Shown piece after piece: positions 45,872 through 54,746 of a stretch of DNA of 64,000 nt. This DNA comes from Nocardioides lacusdianchii (lineage in GTDB: Bacteria; Actinomycetota; Actinomycetes; Propionibacteriales; Nocardioidaceae), in NCBI RefSeq assembly GCF_020102855.1, contig NZ_JADHZD010000013.1:45068-109067 (forward strand), given 5' to 3'. The position numbers were made by a program, and so were the translations under genes. Under the pieces are notes generated by a model. The model ran no database searches. It was not told the origin of the DNA and was given only the letters and a program-made list of their open reading frames with translations. Every line of letters starts with the position of its first letter. Position 1 is the first letter of the stretch.

Positions 45872-47404
45872 TCAGTCCGGCGGAGGGGGTGGGGTCGGGG
45901 CGCCGCGGGGCGCGGCGATCTTCGTGGCCAGGGTGCGCTCGGGCGCGCCCTTCGCCTCGCCGGCCGCAGCGTCGCGGACCGCGCGGTGGGGCGCCGGGTC
46001 CCACCCCGTGTCGACCACGCGCTTCTGCCACAGGATCGCCGCGCCCAGGATGGCGGCGCCGACCAGGACGATGAGCGGGATGCCGGCGGCGCCGAGGAGC
46101 GCCGGGTAGCCGGTGGCGATGCCGACCCAGCCGAAGTCGGTGTCGCCGAACGTGGTGTTCGCGTCGCCGAAGTCGCCCAGCACCTCGAGCAGGAGCGCCG
46201 GGAGGAACGTGATCATCAGCCCGTTGAGGAAGCCGCCGACGACGGCACCGATGCGCCCGCCCGAGGCGTTGCCGTAGACGCCGGCGGCGCCGCCGGTGAA
46301 GAAGTGCGGAACCAGGCCGGGCAGGATGAGGGCCAGGCCGAGCCACGGGTTGAGCCACAACGACAGCACGGCCAGCCCGATCAGCCCGCCGGTGAAGCTC
46401 GAGAGGAACCCGATGAGCACGGCGTTCTGGGCGTAGGGGAAGACGATCGGGGCGTCGAGGGCGGGGATCGCTCCGGGCACGGCCTTGTTCGCGATGCCCT
46501 GGAAGGCCGGCACGAGCTCGGCCAGGATGGTCCGGACGCCGAAGAGGATGACCGCGACGGCGACACCGAACTGGAGCCCCTGGGTGACCGACTGCATGAC
46601 GTAGTCGCCGACCCCGGTTGCGCCGCCCTCGAACGCCGCGAAGGCGGTCTCCTGCCCGCGCCGGGCCAGGAACGTGACCGCGAGCACGACGTACATGATC
46701 ACCATCGACAGTGCGGTCGCGACCATCGAGTCGCGCAGGAAGCGGAGCGACTCGGGCAGCCGGAGGTCCTCCGTGGAGCGGCTGTTGCGCCCGATCCGGG
46801 CGCCCACGGCCCCGGCAGTGACGTAGGCCGCGGTGCCGAAGTGGCCGATGGCGATGCTGTCGTCGCCGGTGATCCGACGCGTCCACGGGTGGGCGAAGGC
46901 CGGCAGCGACACCATGAGGATGCCGAGGATGACGCCACCGAGCCCGACGACGAGGGCGGGTGCGTAGTCGGCGGAGGCGAGCACGATCGTGAGCAGGGTC
47001 GCCATGAACAGCATGTGGTGCCCGGTGAGGAACACGTAGCGCAGGGGCGTGAACCGGGCGAGCAGGAGGCTCACCGCGAAGCCGAGGATCATCAGCCACG
47101 AGACCTGCGCGCCGTACTGCTCCTGGGCGATGCCGGCGATCGCCTCGTTGGTCGGCACGACGCCCTGGGCCCCGGTCGCGCCCTCGATCATGAGCCCGAG
47201 GGGCGTGAGCGAGGCCACGACCAGGGTGGCTCCGGCCCCGATCAGCAGGAAGCCGAGCGTCGCCTTGAGGGCGCTGCCGACGACCTGGCCGACGGGTCGG
47301 CGCAGAGCTGCGAGCCCCGCTGCGGTGATGATGCCGATGAGGAAGGCCGGGACGCTGAGGACCTCGTTGACGAGGAACTGCGCGGCGCTGAGGAGCCAGT
47401 CCAT
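45872..47404 (-). CDS. PTS EIIC permease, ascorbate (UlaA/SgaT) type
   Basis: The 510-residue protein has ten or more TM helices and UlaA-family motifs (FLIGIITAAGLAALRRPVGQVV near the N-terminus, TGHHMLFMATLLTIVLA, FGVRTILAELVPAFQGIANK). It ends in a Pro-rich tail. UlaA imports L-ascorbate as the 6-phosphate; related permeases take other sugar acids or polyols. It is the last gene of a five-gene operon and works with the EIIA-EIIB protein encoded 19 bp upstream. Confidence 0.9.
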   Translation of the reverse strand: MDWLLSAAQFLVNEVLSVPAFLIGIITAAGLAALRRPVGQVVGSALKATLGFLLIGAGATLVVASLTPLGLMIEGATGAQGVVPTNEAIAGIAQEQYGAQVSWLMILGFAVSLLLARFTPLRYVFLTGHHMLFMATLLTIVLASADYAPALVVGLGGVILGILMVSLPAFAHPWTRRITGDDSIAIGHFGTAAYVTAGAVGARIGRNSRSTEDLRLPESLRFLRDSMVATALSMVIMYVVLAVTFLARRGQETAFAAFEGGATGVGDYVMQSVTQGLQFGVAVAVILFGVRTILAELVPAFQGIANKAVPGAIPALDAPIVFPYAQNAVLIGFLSSFTGGLIGLAVLSLWLNPWLGLALILPGLVPHFFTGGAAGVYGNASGGRIGAVVGGFLNGLMITFLPALLLEVLGDFGDANTTFGDTDFGWVGIATGYPALLGAAGIPLIVLVGAAILGAAILWQKRVVDTGWDPAPHRAVRDAAAGEAKGAPERTLATKIAAPRGAPTPPPPPD

Positions 47405-47423
47405 GTCGATCTCCTTGCTGCCT

Positions 47424-48239
47424 CTAGATGTCGTACGACGCGCGGAGGGCTGCGTCGATCTCGCGCTGGCTGGTGAAGTTCTCGATCACGACGACCGGTA
47501 CGCCGACGTCCCCGAGCGCACGGGCGATCTCGCCCGAGGTGAGGATCAGGTCGGCGTCCTTGGCCTTGCCGCGCGCCGAGACGGTGTCGGTCGCCTCGAC
47601 CGTGATCAGCCGGCCCCAGCCCCACCGGTCCAGGACCTGCTCGAGGGTGTTCTTCAGGAACAGGCTGGTGCCGAGCCCGTTGCCGCACACGGTGAGGATG
47701 TGGTCGCGGGTGCGGCCTGCACCTCCACCTGCGGGGGGCGCAGGCTCGGCGCCGTCGGACGGGGCGGCGGCAGCAGCAGCAGCGGGGGAGTCGTCCCCGC
47801 GCAGGATGGCGTGCACCTCCGCCGGCGTCGTCGCCGCGTCGAGCGAGGCGCGCAGCGAGGTGTCGGTGAGCACCGTCGCGAGCGAGGCCATCGCCTGCTG
47901 GTGCGTGGAGCTGTCGGTGGCCGCCAGCGCGACCACGAGGGTGACGGGGTCGTTGGCCTTGCTCCCGAACTCCACCGGGGACGCCAGGCGCACCCACGAC
48001 ATCCCGGTCCGGTGCACGGCCTCGGAGGGCCGGGCGTGGGGGAACGCGAAGCCCGGGGCGAGCACGATGTAGGGCCCGTTCTGGTGCACGCTGTCGACCA
48101 TCGCCTGGGTGTACGCCGACTCGGCGATGCCGGCCGACTCGAGCAGGCCGCCCGCGAGGCGGATGGCGTCCTGCCAGTCGTCGGCCTCCTCGTCGAGGGC
48201 GATCGTCTCGTGGGTGAGGAGGTCGCTCAGCGCCGTCAC
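47424..48239 (-). CDS. fused PTS EIIA-EIIB protein (Ula/mannitol type)
   Basis: In this 271-residue protein, residues about 1-148 form a PTS_EIIA_2 domain with phospho-His in FAFPHARPSEAVHRTG. A linker rich in Ala, Pro and Gly (about 150-177) leads to an EIIB domain with phospho-Cys in ILTVCGNGLGTSLFLK. In E. coli UlaB and UlaC are separate proteins. The single EIIA domain of the operon may also serve the mannitol-type EIICB, which lacks one. GTG 48239 overlaps the dehydrogenase stop by 4 bp. Confidence 0.9.
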   Translation of the reverse strand: MTALSDLLTHETIALDEEADDWQDAIRLAGGLLESAGIAESAYTQAMVDSVHQNGPYIVLAPGFAFPHARPSEAVHRTGMSWVRLASPVEFGSKANDPVTLVVALAATDSSTHQQAMASLATVLTDTSLRASLDAATTPAEVHAILRGDDSPAAAAAAAPSDGAEPAPPAGGGAGRTRDHILTVCGNGLGTSLFLKNTLEQVLDRWGWGRLITVEATDTVSARGKAKDADLILTSGEIARALGDVGVPVVVIENFTSQREIDAALRASYDI

Positions 48240-49519
48240 GTGCGCGCCTCCGCCGCGAAGGCCCGGAGCACGTAGTCCTCGGCGGCGTGGTTCCAGATGT
48301 CGTCCCGGTCGGCGCAGAGCCGCGCCAGCCGCTCGAAGCGGGGATCGTGGCGGCCGAGCTCGTCGAAGTCAGCGATGGCCGTGAGGTCCATGTCGATGTG
48401 CGGGTAGATGAGGATCTTTCCTCCGGTGAAGGTCGGCAGGTCGGACAGCGCGTCCGGCACGGCGTCCAGCCCACCCACGTGCGTCACCATGCGCGACGGG
48501 TTGATGGCGCCGGACGCGGACAGCTCCAGGCTCTCCTCCATGTCGCTGCGGGAGCCCCCGGAGGTTCCGACGAGGTGGGTGCTCTCGTAGTGGATGTTGT
48601 AGAGGTTCAGCGAGGCGGAGAACTCCCGGTCGGTCGGGCCGGCGAAGAAGTTCAGGCAGCCGTCGTGGGCGAGGATCGCGTCGCCGGCCTCGACGAGCTG
48701 CGTGATCGCCGCGAACACGACGACGTCGTCGAAGCCGTCCGGGGAGATGGCGCGCAGCAGCTCCACGGTGTCCTGGCCGCTGGCGTCCACGACCTCGAAA
48801 CGGCACCCGCGCCGCTCGGCCTCCTCCGCGGGGAAGAGCCGCCGGAGCCGGTCCAGCCGCTCCGGGTCGACGTCGACCGCCACGATCAGGCTGGGCGTGA
48901 ACGGCCCGTTGAGGGCGTAGTCCAGCGCCCCGATGCCCATCGCGCCGCCGCTGCCGAGCAGGGCCAGGCGCCCGCCCGGCCTGAGGCCCATCTGGTGCTC
49001 CCACACCAGCGGCTCGGTGTGGTAGTTGGACCGGAAGGCGCCGATGATGCACGACATCGGCTCGGCGAGAGATCCGTTGGCGTAGTAGCCGTCGTCGTAC
49101 GGCAGCACGCAGCCCTTCTCCACCGCGATCGCCGGGACGATGCAGTAGGTCGCGTCGCCGCCGAAGTGGGGATAGCTGTAGCCCGGGGACCAACCGCTCG
49201 GCAGGCCCATGGTGGGCAGGATCGCCACGCTCTGCCCGACGGTGAAGCGGTCCGCGAGGTCGTCCCCGACCTCCTCGAGCACCCCGGCGAACTCGTGGCC
49301 GGTGATGACGGGGTCCGTCGAGATCGTGTCGGGGACGCGCTTGTGCTCGCTGCCCAGCGACATGGCCTTGTAGGTCGAGAGGCACATGCTGCTGCTCACG
49401 ACCCGCAGCAGCAGCTCGTCGGGCCCGATGTCGGGGAGGCCGAACTCGCTCACGGCCACCTTGTGGGTCCCGTGGATGCGGGCCGCCCGGGTGAGGCGTC
49501 CGTGGTCACTGGTCGGCAT
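48236..49519 (-). CDS. zinc-dependent alcohol/polyol-phosphate dehydrogenase (SorE/YggP-like)
   Basis: The 427-residue medium-chain dehydrogenase has catalytic zinc ligands in SSSMCLSTYK (Cys), ITGHEFAGVLEEVG (His/Glu) and SLAEPMSC (Glu), and a Rossmann site LLGSGGAMGIGALDYAL. It resembles sorbose-1-phosphate reductase and E. coli YggP, which act on phosphorylated sugar alcohols. It sits between two PTS transporters, so oxidation of an imported polyol phosphate is likely. It overlaps mtlA by 14 bp. Confidence 0.87.
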   Translation of the reverse strand: MPTSDHGRLTRAARIHGTHKVAVSEFGLPDIGPDELLLRVVSSSMCLSTYKAMSLGSEHKRVPDTISTDPVITGHEFAGVLEEVGDDLADRFTVGQSVAILPTMGLPSGWSPGYSYPHFGGDATYCIVPAIAVEKGCVLPYDDGYYANGSLAEPMSCIIGAFRSNYHTEPLVWEHQMGLRPGGRLALLGSGGAMGIGALDYALNGPFTPSLIVAVDVDPERLDRLRRLFPAEEAERRGCRFEVVDASGQDTVELLRAISPDGFDDVVVFAAITQLVEAGDAILAHDGCLNFFAGPTDREFSASLNLYNIHYESTHLVGTSGGSRSDMEESLELSASGAINPSRMVTHVGGLDAVPDALSDLPTFTGGKILIYPHIDMDLTAIADFDELGRHDPRFERLARLCADRDDIWNHAAEDYVLRAFAAEART

Positions 49520-50984
49520 CGCTGGTGGTCCTCTCGGTCAGGCGGTCGTTGAGCGTGTCGAGTGCGGGGTCGCCGAGGTAGCTCTGGATGGTGACGATCT
49601 CCACGTCCGGTCGCGCCGCCTTCGCCCGGCGGGCGAGGTCCTGGTGCACGACGACCAGGTCGGCGTCGCTCGGCACGGACTCGATCGCTGCGTGGGTGAC
49701 GGTGATGTCGTCGCGGCCGGCCTGGCGCAGCCGCTTGCCGAAGGCGCTGGCGCCCATCGCGCTGCTGCCCATGCCGGCGTCGCAGGCGAAGACGATCCGG
49801 CGTACGTCGCTCGCGCCGGCGTCGCTGCCCGAGCCGCCCATGGCGCCGGTGAGCACCGCGCTGCCCTCGGCCTTCATCGCCCGGGAGCGCTCGGTGTGCT
49901 CCTCCAGGCCCGACTCGTCGTCGTCCGCGTTGCTCCCGAGCTTCAGGATGGCAGCCGTGATGACGAAGCTGACCGCGGCCGCGACGAGGACGCCAGCGAT
50001 GACGCCGACGTGGTCGCCGGGGGGAGTGAGGGCCAGGTAGGCGAAGATCGAGCCCGGGCTGGGGCCGGCGGTGAGGCCGACGCCGAAGGCCATGAAGGTC
50101 GCGATGCCGGACGCACCGCCGGCGATCATCGCGATGATGGTGGACGGCTTCATGAGCACGTAGGGGAAGTAGATCTCGTGGATGCCGCCGAGGAAGTGGA
50201 TGATGATCGCTCCCGGCGCGCTGTCGCGGATCACCCGGTTGTGGCCGAAGAGCCAGAAGGCCAGCAGCAGGCCGAGGCCCGGCCCGGGGTTGGACGCCAC
50301 CATGAAGAAGATCGACTTGCCCTCGTCGGCGGCGACCTGCAGTCCGAGCGGGTAGTAGATGCCCTGGTCGATGACGTTGTTGAGGAACAGGACCTTGGCC
50401 GGCTCGTTCAGCAGCGAGAGCAGGGGGAGGGCGCCGGTGTCCACGAGCGCGTTGATCCCGCGCAGGAGCTGGTCGTTGAGCGCGCTGATGACCGGTCCGA
50501 TGACGCGGTAGGTGGCCACGATCAGGCCGAGGCCGAGGAACCCCAGGGTGAAGTTGTTGACGACCATCTCGAAGCCGGAGCGGATCCGGGGTGCGAGGAC
50601 GCGGTCGACCTGCTTGATGAGCCAGGCGCTGAGCGGGCCCATGATCATGGCGCCGAGGAACATGGGGATGTCGGCGCCGACGATGAGGCCGATCGTGCCC
50701 ACCGCCCCGGCGACGCCGCCGCGATGCCCGTGCACCAGCTTGCCGCCCGTGAAGGCGAGGAGCAGCGGCAGCACGTAGGTGATCATCGGCTCGACGGGCT
50801 CGGCGAGGTCCTCGTTGGGCAGCCAGCCCGTGGGGATGAACAGTGCGGTGAGCAGGCCCCACGCGATGAACGCCCCCACGTTGGGGATCACCATCGCGGT
50901 CAGGAACCCGCCGAACGCCTGGATGCGTGCGCGCAGGCTCGTCCCGGACTCGGCCGGGAGGCCGCCGTCGATCGATTGACTCAT
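49506..50984 (-). CDS. mtlA: PTS EIICB, mannitol (MtlA/CmtA) type, no EIIA domain
   Basis: In this 492-residue protein, residues about 15-350 are a mannitol-type EIIC (FGGFLTAMVIPNVGAFIAWGLLTALF; GGIHEIYFPYVLMKP). Residues about 395-485 are an EIIB with phospho-Cys in RRIVFACDAGMGSSAMGAS. E. coli MtlA has a further EIIA domain that is missing here, as in CmtA. ATG 50984 is 7 nt after AAGGAG; GTG 50987 is an alternative. The sugar may be mannitol or another hexitol. Confidence 0.9.
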   Translation of the reverse strand: MSQSIDGGLPAESGTSLRARIQAFGGFLTAMVIPNVGAFIAWGLLTALFIPTGWLPNEDLAEPVEPMITYVLPLLLAFTGGKLVHGHRGGVAGAVGTIGLIVGADIPMFLGAMIMGPLSAWLIKQVDRVLAPRIRSGFEMVVNNFTLGFLGLGLIVATYRVIGPVISALNDQLLRGINALVDTGALPLLSLLNEPAKVLFLNNVIDQGIYYPLGLQVAADEGKSIFFMVASNPGPGLGLLLAFWLFGHNRVIRDSAPGAIIIHFLGGIHEIYFPYVLMKPSTIIAMIAGGASGIATFMAFGVGLTAGPSPGSIFAYLALTPPGDHVGVIAGVLVAAAVSFVITAAILKLGSNADDDESGLEEHTERSRAMKAEGSAVLTGAMGGSGSDAGASDVRRIVFACDAGMGSSAMGASAFGKRLRQAGRDDITVTHAAIESVPSDADLVVVHQDLARRAKAARPDVEIVTIQSYLGDPALDTLNDRLTERTTSDADQ

Positions 50985-51739
50985 CACATCTCTCCTTGCT
51001 GGATGGATCCGTCGGCCTGGACCACCAGCGTCAGGTCGACCTTGCTGAAGTCGGAGGAGCCCATGACCCGCTGCACGTTGAGCCGGTCACTGCGCTCGTA
51101 GAAGTCCTCGGCCTGGGCCGGGGAAAGGCCGCCACGGACCTTCCGCTCGACGAGGCGATCGCGCAGCAGCGCGGGATCGGCCGTGAGGAGGACGACGTAG
51201 TGGGCGTGGTCCGCGAGGTCGCGCCAGCCCGGCTCGTCGAGCAGCAGCCAGTTGCCCTCGACCACCACCAGGTCGGCGCTGAGCGGGTGCGTGCCCGCCA
51301 CCACGTCGTGCACGCGGCGGTCGTACGTCGGCCACACCACGTCCTGGTCGGCCGAGGCGGCGAGGTGCTGGGCGAGGCCCTCGACGTCGAAGGTCTCCGG
51401 CGCACCCTTGACGGAGCTGAGCGGGACCGTCCCGCGCGAGGTGCGCAGGTGGTGCGACTCGAGGTGGCGCTGGGGGAGGTGGAAGCCGTCGATGCCGACG
51501 ACGTCCACCGCGGTGGGCGTCGGGCGGGCGGCGGAGGCGTCGGCCAGCACCGCGGCCAGCGTCGACTTCCCGACTCCGGGAGGCCCCACCAGGAAGACGA
51601 ACGCCCGTCGCGAGGTGCGCGGACGCGCGGCCGCCTCGTCCAGTGCGGGGAGCAGCGTCTCCTCGACCAGCCGTCGGTCGACGTCGACCTCCACCTCCAG
51701 GCCGTTCACGAGCATCTCGGCGAACCTCCATGCGCTCAT
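50984..51739 (-). CDS. P-loop kinase, uridine-kinase/YggC-like
   Basis: The 251-residue protein has Walker A GPPGVGKSTLAAVLA near residue 53 and DVVGIDGFHLPQRHL, the substrate-binding DGFH motif shared by uridine kinase, pantothenate kinase and E. coli YggC. In E. coli, yggC is also next to yggP and the cmtAB PTS, so a shared carbohydrate pathway is likely. It is the first gene of the operon. Its stop overlaps the mtlA start. Confidence 0.85.
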   Translation of the reverse strand: MSAWRFAEMLVNGLEVEVDVDRRLVEETLLPALDEAAARPRTSRRAFVFLVGPPGVGKSTLAAVLADASAARPTPTAVDVVGIDGFHLPQRHLESHHLRTSRGTVPLSSVKGAPETFDVEGLAQHLAASADQDVVWPTYDRRVHDVVAGTHPLSADLVVVEGNWLLLDEPGWRDLADHAHYVVLLTADPALLRDRLVERKVRGGLSPAQAEDFYERSDRLNVQRVMGSSDFSKVDLTLVVQADGSIQQGEM

Positions 51740-51762
51740 TTGAGCATTGCTGCACGTTTGAG
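51734..51762 (-). promoter_or_regulatory. repeats at the start of the PTS operon
   Basis: GCTCATTTGAGC (51734-51745) is a 12-bp inverted repeat around the kinase start codon. TTTGAG is repeated at 51739-51744 and 51757-51762, 18 bp apart. Either could be a SorC operator element. The 156-bp gap up to SorC shows no other clear signal. Confidence 0.4.
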
Positions 51763-51895
51763 AGTGACATGGATTACAGCACTGCTCCGCCGGCCAGTCA
51801 AGGGCGCGCTGACGAGCACCCGGCCGACCGCGTGGCGGTCTCGGGGTGCGGGGAGCCTCTGCTCGGCAGGGGCTCGGCGGTGGGTCCGTGCCGGG

Positions 51896-52831
51896 TCAGC
51901 GAGGGGGCAGGCGCAGCAACGCCGCGGCTGCGCGGTCGTCGGTGACGAGGCTGCTCAGGAGCCCGGAACGGCAGACCGCGGCGATGGCGTCGGCCTTCTC
52001 GGCCGAGCCCGCGACGGCCATCACGCGGGGCGATCGCCTCAGCTCGTCGGCGCTCACCGAGATGCGGCGGCGGCTCAGGTCGGTCTCGATGACCGAGCCG
52101 TCCGCGCGGAAGAAGATGCCGGCGACCTCGGCCACCACGCCCTCGCGCTCGAGCTCGGCGCGCTCGTGGTCCCGCAGCAGCGGTCCGAGCTGGGTGATGG
52201 GCGGGTCCCACGACCCGACGGCCACCACGGCGAGGGAGAGGTCGGCGTAGCGGCTGAGCGCGGCCTCGATCGAAGGATCGCTCCGGAAGGTGTCGGCGGC
52301 GCCCTCCGAGGCGGCGAAGAGGGGCGCGAAGACGGCCACGGCCTCGACGCTGGACCTCCCGCTGATGCGGCGGATGACCTCCACGGGGGACTGGCGCAGG
52401 TCGTTGCCGACGGTGCCGGTCAGCTGGATGACGGTGCTCGGTGGGAGCGCCGGGAGCTCCTCGCCGATGGCCACGAGCGTCCGGCCCCAGGTGAGGCCGA
52501 GGACGTCGCCCTCGCGGATGCTGCGTGCGATGCGGGGCGCCGCGGCCCGGGCCAGGCGACGCCTGTTGTCGTCACCGGTGTCGCCGGCCGTGACGACCAC
52601 GCACTCGTCGAGACCGAGGTGGGCGGCCAGGTCGGCGGACAGCGCGTCGCGCGGCTCGTCGCGGTCGTGGATCTCGATCGTCACCACGCCCTGCTCGCGG
52701 GCCTGCTGGAGGAGCCGGGCGACCCGGAAGCGACTGATCGAGAACTCGTCGGCGAGCTCGGTCTTGGAGGCGTCCTCGAGGTAGAAGCGGCGTGCGATCG
52801 ACGACAGCAGCCGCCACTGCGCCTCGTCCAT
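51896..52831 (-). CDS. SorC/DeoR-type sugar-binding regulator
   Basis: The 311-residue protein has an N-terminal HTH (LLSSIARRFYLEDASKTELADEFSISRFRVARLLQQAREQGVV) and a C-terminal sugar-phosphate sensor of SorC type (DVLGLTWGRTLVAIGEELP; VIQLTGTVGNDLRQSP). It is read in the same direction as the PTS operon, 156 bp upstream, and is the obvious regulator, with an imported sugar phosphate as effector. Confidence 0.92.
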   Translation of the reverse strand: MDEAQWRLLSSIARRFYLEDASKTELADEFSISRFRVARLLQQAREQGVVTIEIHDRDEPRDALSADLAAHLGLDECVVVTAGDTGDDNRRRLARAAAPRIARSIREGDVLGLTWGRTLVAIGEELPALPPSTVIQLTGTVGNDLRQSPVEVIRRISGRSSVEAVAVFAPLFAASEGAADTFRSDPSIEAALSRYADLSLAVVAVGSWDPPITQLGPLLRDHERAELEREGVVAEVAGIFFRADGSVIETDLSRRRISVSADELRRSPRVMAVAGSAEKADAIAAVCRSGLLSSLVTDDRAAAALLRLPPR

Positions 52832-52869
52832 CCGGGACCCCCGCCTGCTCGTGCCTCGTCCGACGACAG

Positions 52870-52899
52870 AAGGCCAGGTCCCGGTCGGGGCCTGGCCTT
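52870..52899 (-). terminator. terminator after tRNA-Lys
   Basis: AAGGCCAGG (52870-52878) and CCTGGCCTT (52891-52899) are perfect arms, extended inward by CCC/GGG pairs. On the minus strand it follows tRNA-Lys by 7 bp and precedes the SorC gene, keeping the two transcripts apart. Confidence 0.75.
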
Positions 52900-52906
52900 C
52901 GTCGAG

Positions 52907-52982
<76 letters not shown>

Positions 52983-53037
52983 GTGCGGTGAAGCGAGGAA
53001 AACCTTACCCCGTGTCGACCGTTGGGCGAAATCGAGG

Positions 53038-54609
53038 TCAGAGCTCGGCGAGCACGGCCTGCGCGGCGTTGTGGCCGCCGAGCCCGGAGACCGCACCGCC
53101 ACGACGCGCGCCCGACCCGCAGAGCAGCACCGAGTCGTGCCCGGTCTGCACGCCCCACTGCTGGGCGGGGGTGTCCAGCCGCGAGCGGTTGGGCGCCCAC
53201 GGCCACTCGAGGTCGCCGTGGAAGATGTGCCCGCCGGGCATGGCGAGGTCCTTCTCCACGTCCTGGGGGACCTTGGCCTCGATGCACGGGTTGCCGTCGG
53301 AGTCGCGGGCCAGGCAGTCCTCGATCGGCTCGGCCAGCACCGCGTTCAGCGAGGCGAGGGCGCGCTGCACGGCCACGTCGCGGGCGGACGGGTCTGCGTC
53401 GAAGAGCGCGGCCGGGGTGTGCAGGCCGAAGTAGGTCAGCGTGTGCGCCGAGCCGGCCCGCTCGCCCAGGATCGAGGGGTCGCTGAGGCTGTGGCAGTAG
53501 ACCTCGCCCGGCAGCGGGTCCGGCACCGAGCCGCCGGCCGCGGCGGCGTACGCCTGCTCGAGGCGGCTGTAGTCCTCGTCGAGGTGGAGGGTGCCGGCGA
53601 ACGCGACGGCCGGGTCGGCGCCGGAGCGCAGCGCGGGCAGCCGGTCGAGCAGGAAGTTGATCTTGAGCTGCGAGCCGGCGGGCTTGCTCGCCGCGTCCTC
53701 TCCCTCGCCGAGCAGGATGCGCAGCACCCACGGCGCGACGCCCGACAGCACGCGGCGACCGGTGACGGACCGGTCCCGGGTGCCGTCGTGGAAGGTGACC
53801 TCGGCGCCGTCGGGGCCGGGCGTGATCGCGCTGACGCCGGCGTCGGTGATGATCTCCGCGCCGGCCTCGACCGCGGCCCGGGCGAGCGCGTCGGTGACCG
53901 CGCCCATGCCGCCGACCGGCACGCGCCACTCCCCGGTGCCGTTGCCGATCAGGTGGTAGAGGAAGCAGCGGTTCTGGATGAGCGAGGGGTCGTCCATGGA
54001 GGCGAAGGTGCCGATGAGCGCGTCGGTGGCCACGACCCCGCGCACGGTGTCGTCGGCGAAGCGCGAGGCGATCGCGCGTCCGAGCGGGTCGGTGACGACG
54101 TCGGTCCAGATCCGGTCGTCGACGAGGGCACGCACGTCGCGCTCGAGCGGCAGCGGCTGCATCAGGGTGGGGGCGACGACCTCGGCGAGCTGACCGACCT
54201 CGGCGTAGAACGCCTGCCAGGCGGCGTACTCCTCGTCGCTGCCGGTGAGCTCGCGGAACGACGCACGCGTCGCCTCGCCCTCGGGGCGCTCGACCAGCAG
54301 GCCGCCGGAGCGTCCGTCGCGCGCCCAGGGGGTGTAGGACGCGGTGGTGCGCGAGGTCAGGCGCACGTCGAGCGCCAGGTCGGCCATCAGCTGCTCGGGC
54401 ATCAGGCTGACGAGGTAGGAGTAGCGCGAGAGACGGGCCGGCTGGCCGGCGAAGGGCTCGATGGAGACGGCAGCGCCTCCGGTGTGGCCGAGGCGCTCGA
54501 GCACGACGACCGAGAGGCCGGCGCGTGCGAGGTAGGCGGCGCTGACCAGGGCGTTGTGGCCGCCGCCGACCACGACGACGTCATAGGTGCTGTGGGTGCC
54601 GGAATTCAC
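53038..54609 (-). CDS. FAD-dependent oxidoreductase, phytoene-desaturase-like
   Basis: The 523-residue flavoprotein has the dinucleotide motif YDVVVVGGGHNALVSAAYLARAG followed by VVVLERLGHTGGAA, and a C-terminal FAD segment LLCGSGARRGGAVSGLGGHNAAQAVL. This matches the phytoene desaturase / beta-carotene ketolase (CrtO)-like family. No carotenoid genes are nearby, so the substrate is open. GTG 54609 is chosen because TACGTT lies 6 nt upstream; a longer frame to 54720 adds unconserved sequence. Confidence 0.86.
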   Translation of the reverse strand: MNSGTHSTYDVVVVGGGHNALVSAAYLARAGLSVVVLERLGHTGGAAVSIEPFAGQPARLSRYSYLVSLMPEQLMADLALDVRLTSRTTASYTPWARDGRSGGLLVERPEGEATRASFRELTGSDEEYAAWQAFYAEVGQLAEVVAPTLMQPLPLERDVRALVDDRIWTDVVTDPLGRAIASRFADDTVRGVVATDALIGTFASMDDPSLIQNRCFLYHLIGNGTGEWRVPVGGMGAVTDALARAAVEAGAEIITDAGVSAITPGPDGAEVTFHDGTRDRSVTGRRVLSGVAPWVLRILLGEGEDAASKPAGSQLKINFLLDRLPALRSGADPAVAFAGTLHLDEDYSRLEQAYAAAAGGSVPDPLPGEVYCHSLSDPSILGERAGSAHTLTYFGLHTPAALFDADPSARDVAVQRALASLNAVLAEPIEDCLARDSDGNPCIEAKVPQDVEKDLAMPGGHIFHGDLEWPWAPNRSRLDTPAQQWGVQTGHDSVLLCGSGARRGGAVSGLGGHNAAQAVLAEL

Positions 54610-54746
54610 CGACCCAACGTAGACCCTGACGCCGCCGCCGGGCCCTTTGCCGCGGGCCCTCGGGCCGAACGGCCCTTCGTGGCCGGCTCGGAGCGGCGAA
54701 GAGTGGAGGTGCGGGCCCACCGCGCCGCGCCACCCAGGAGGACGCC

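Noticed and set aside
54610..54720. 37-codon N-terminal extension of the FAD oxidoreductase
   Set aside because: It is Gly/Arg-rich and unconserved, it crosses the divergent promoter space, and a leaderless -10 box marks GTG 54609.
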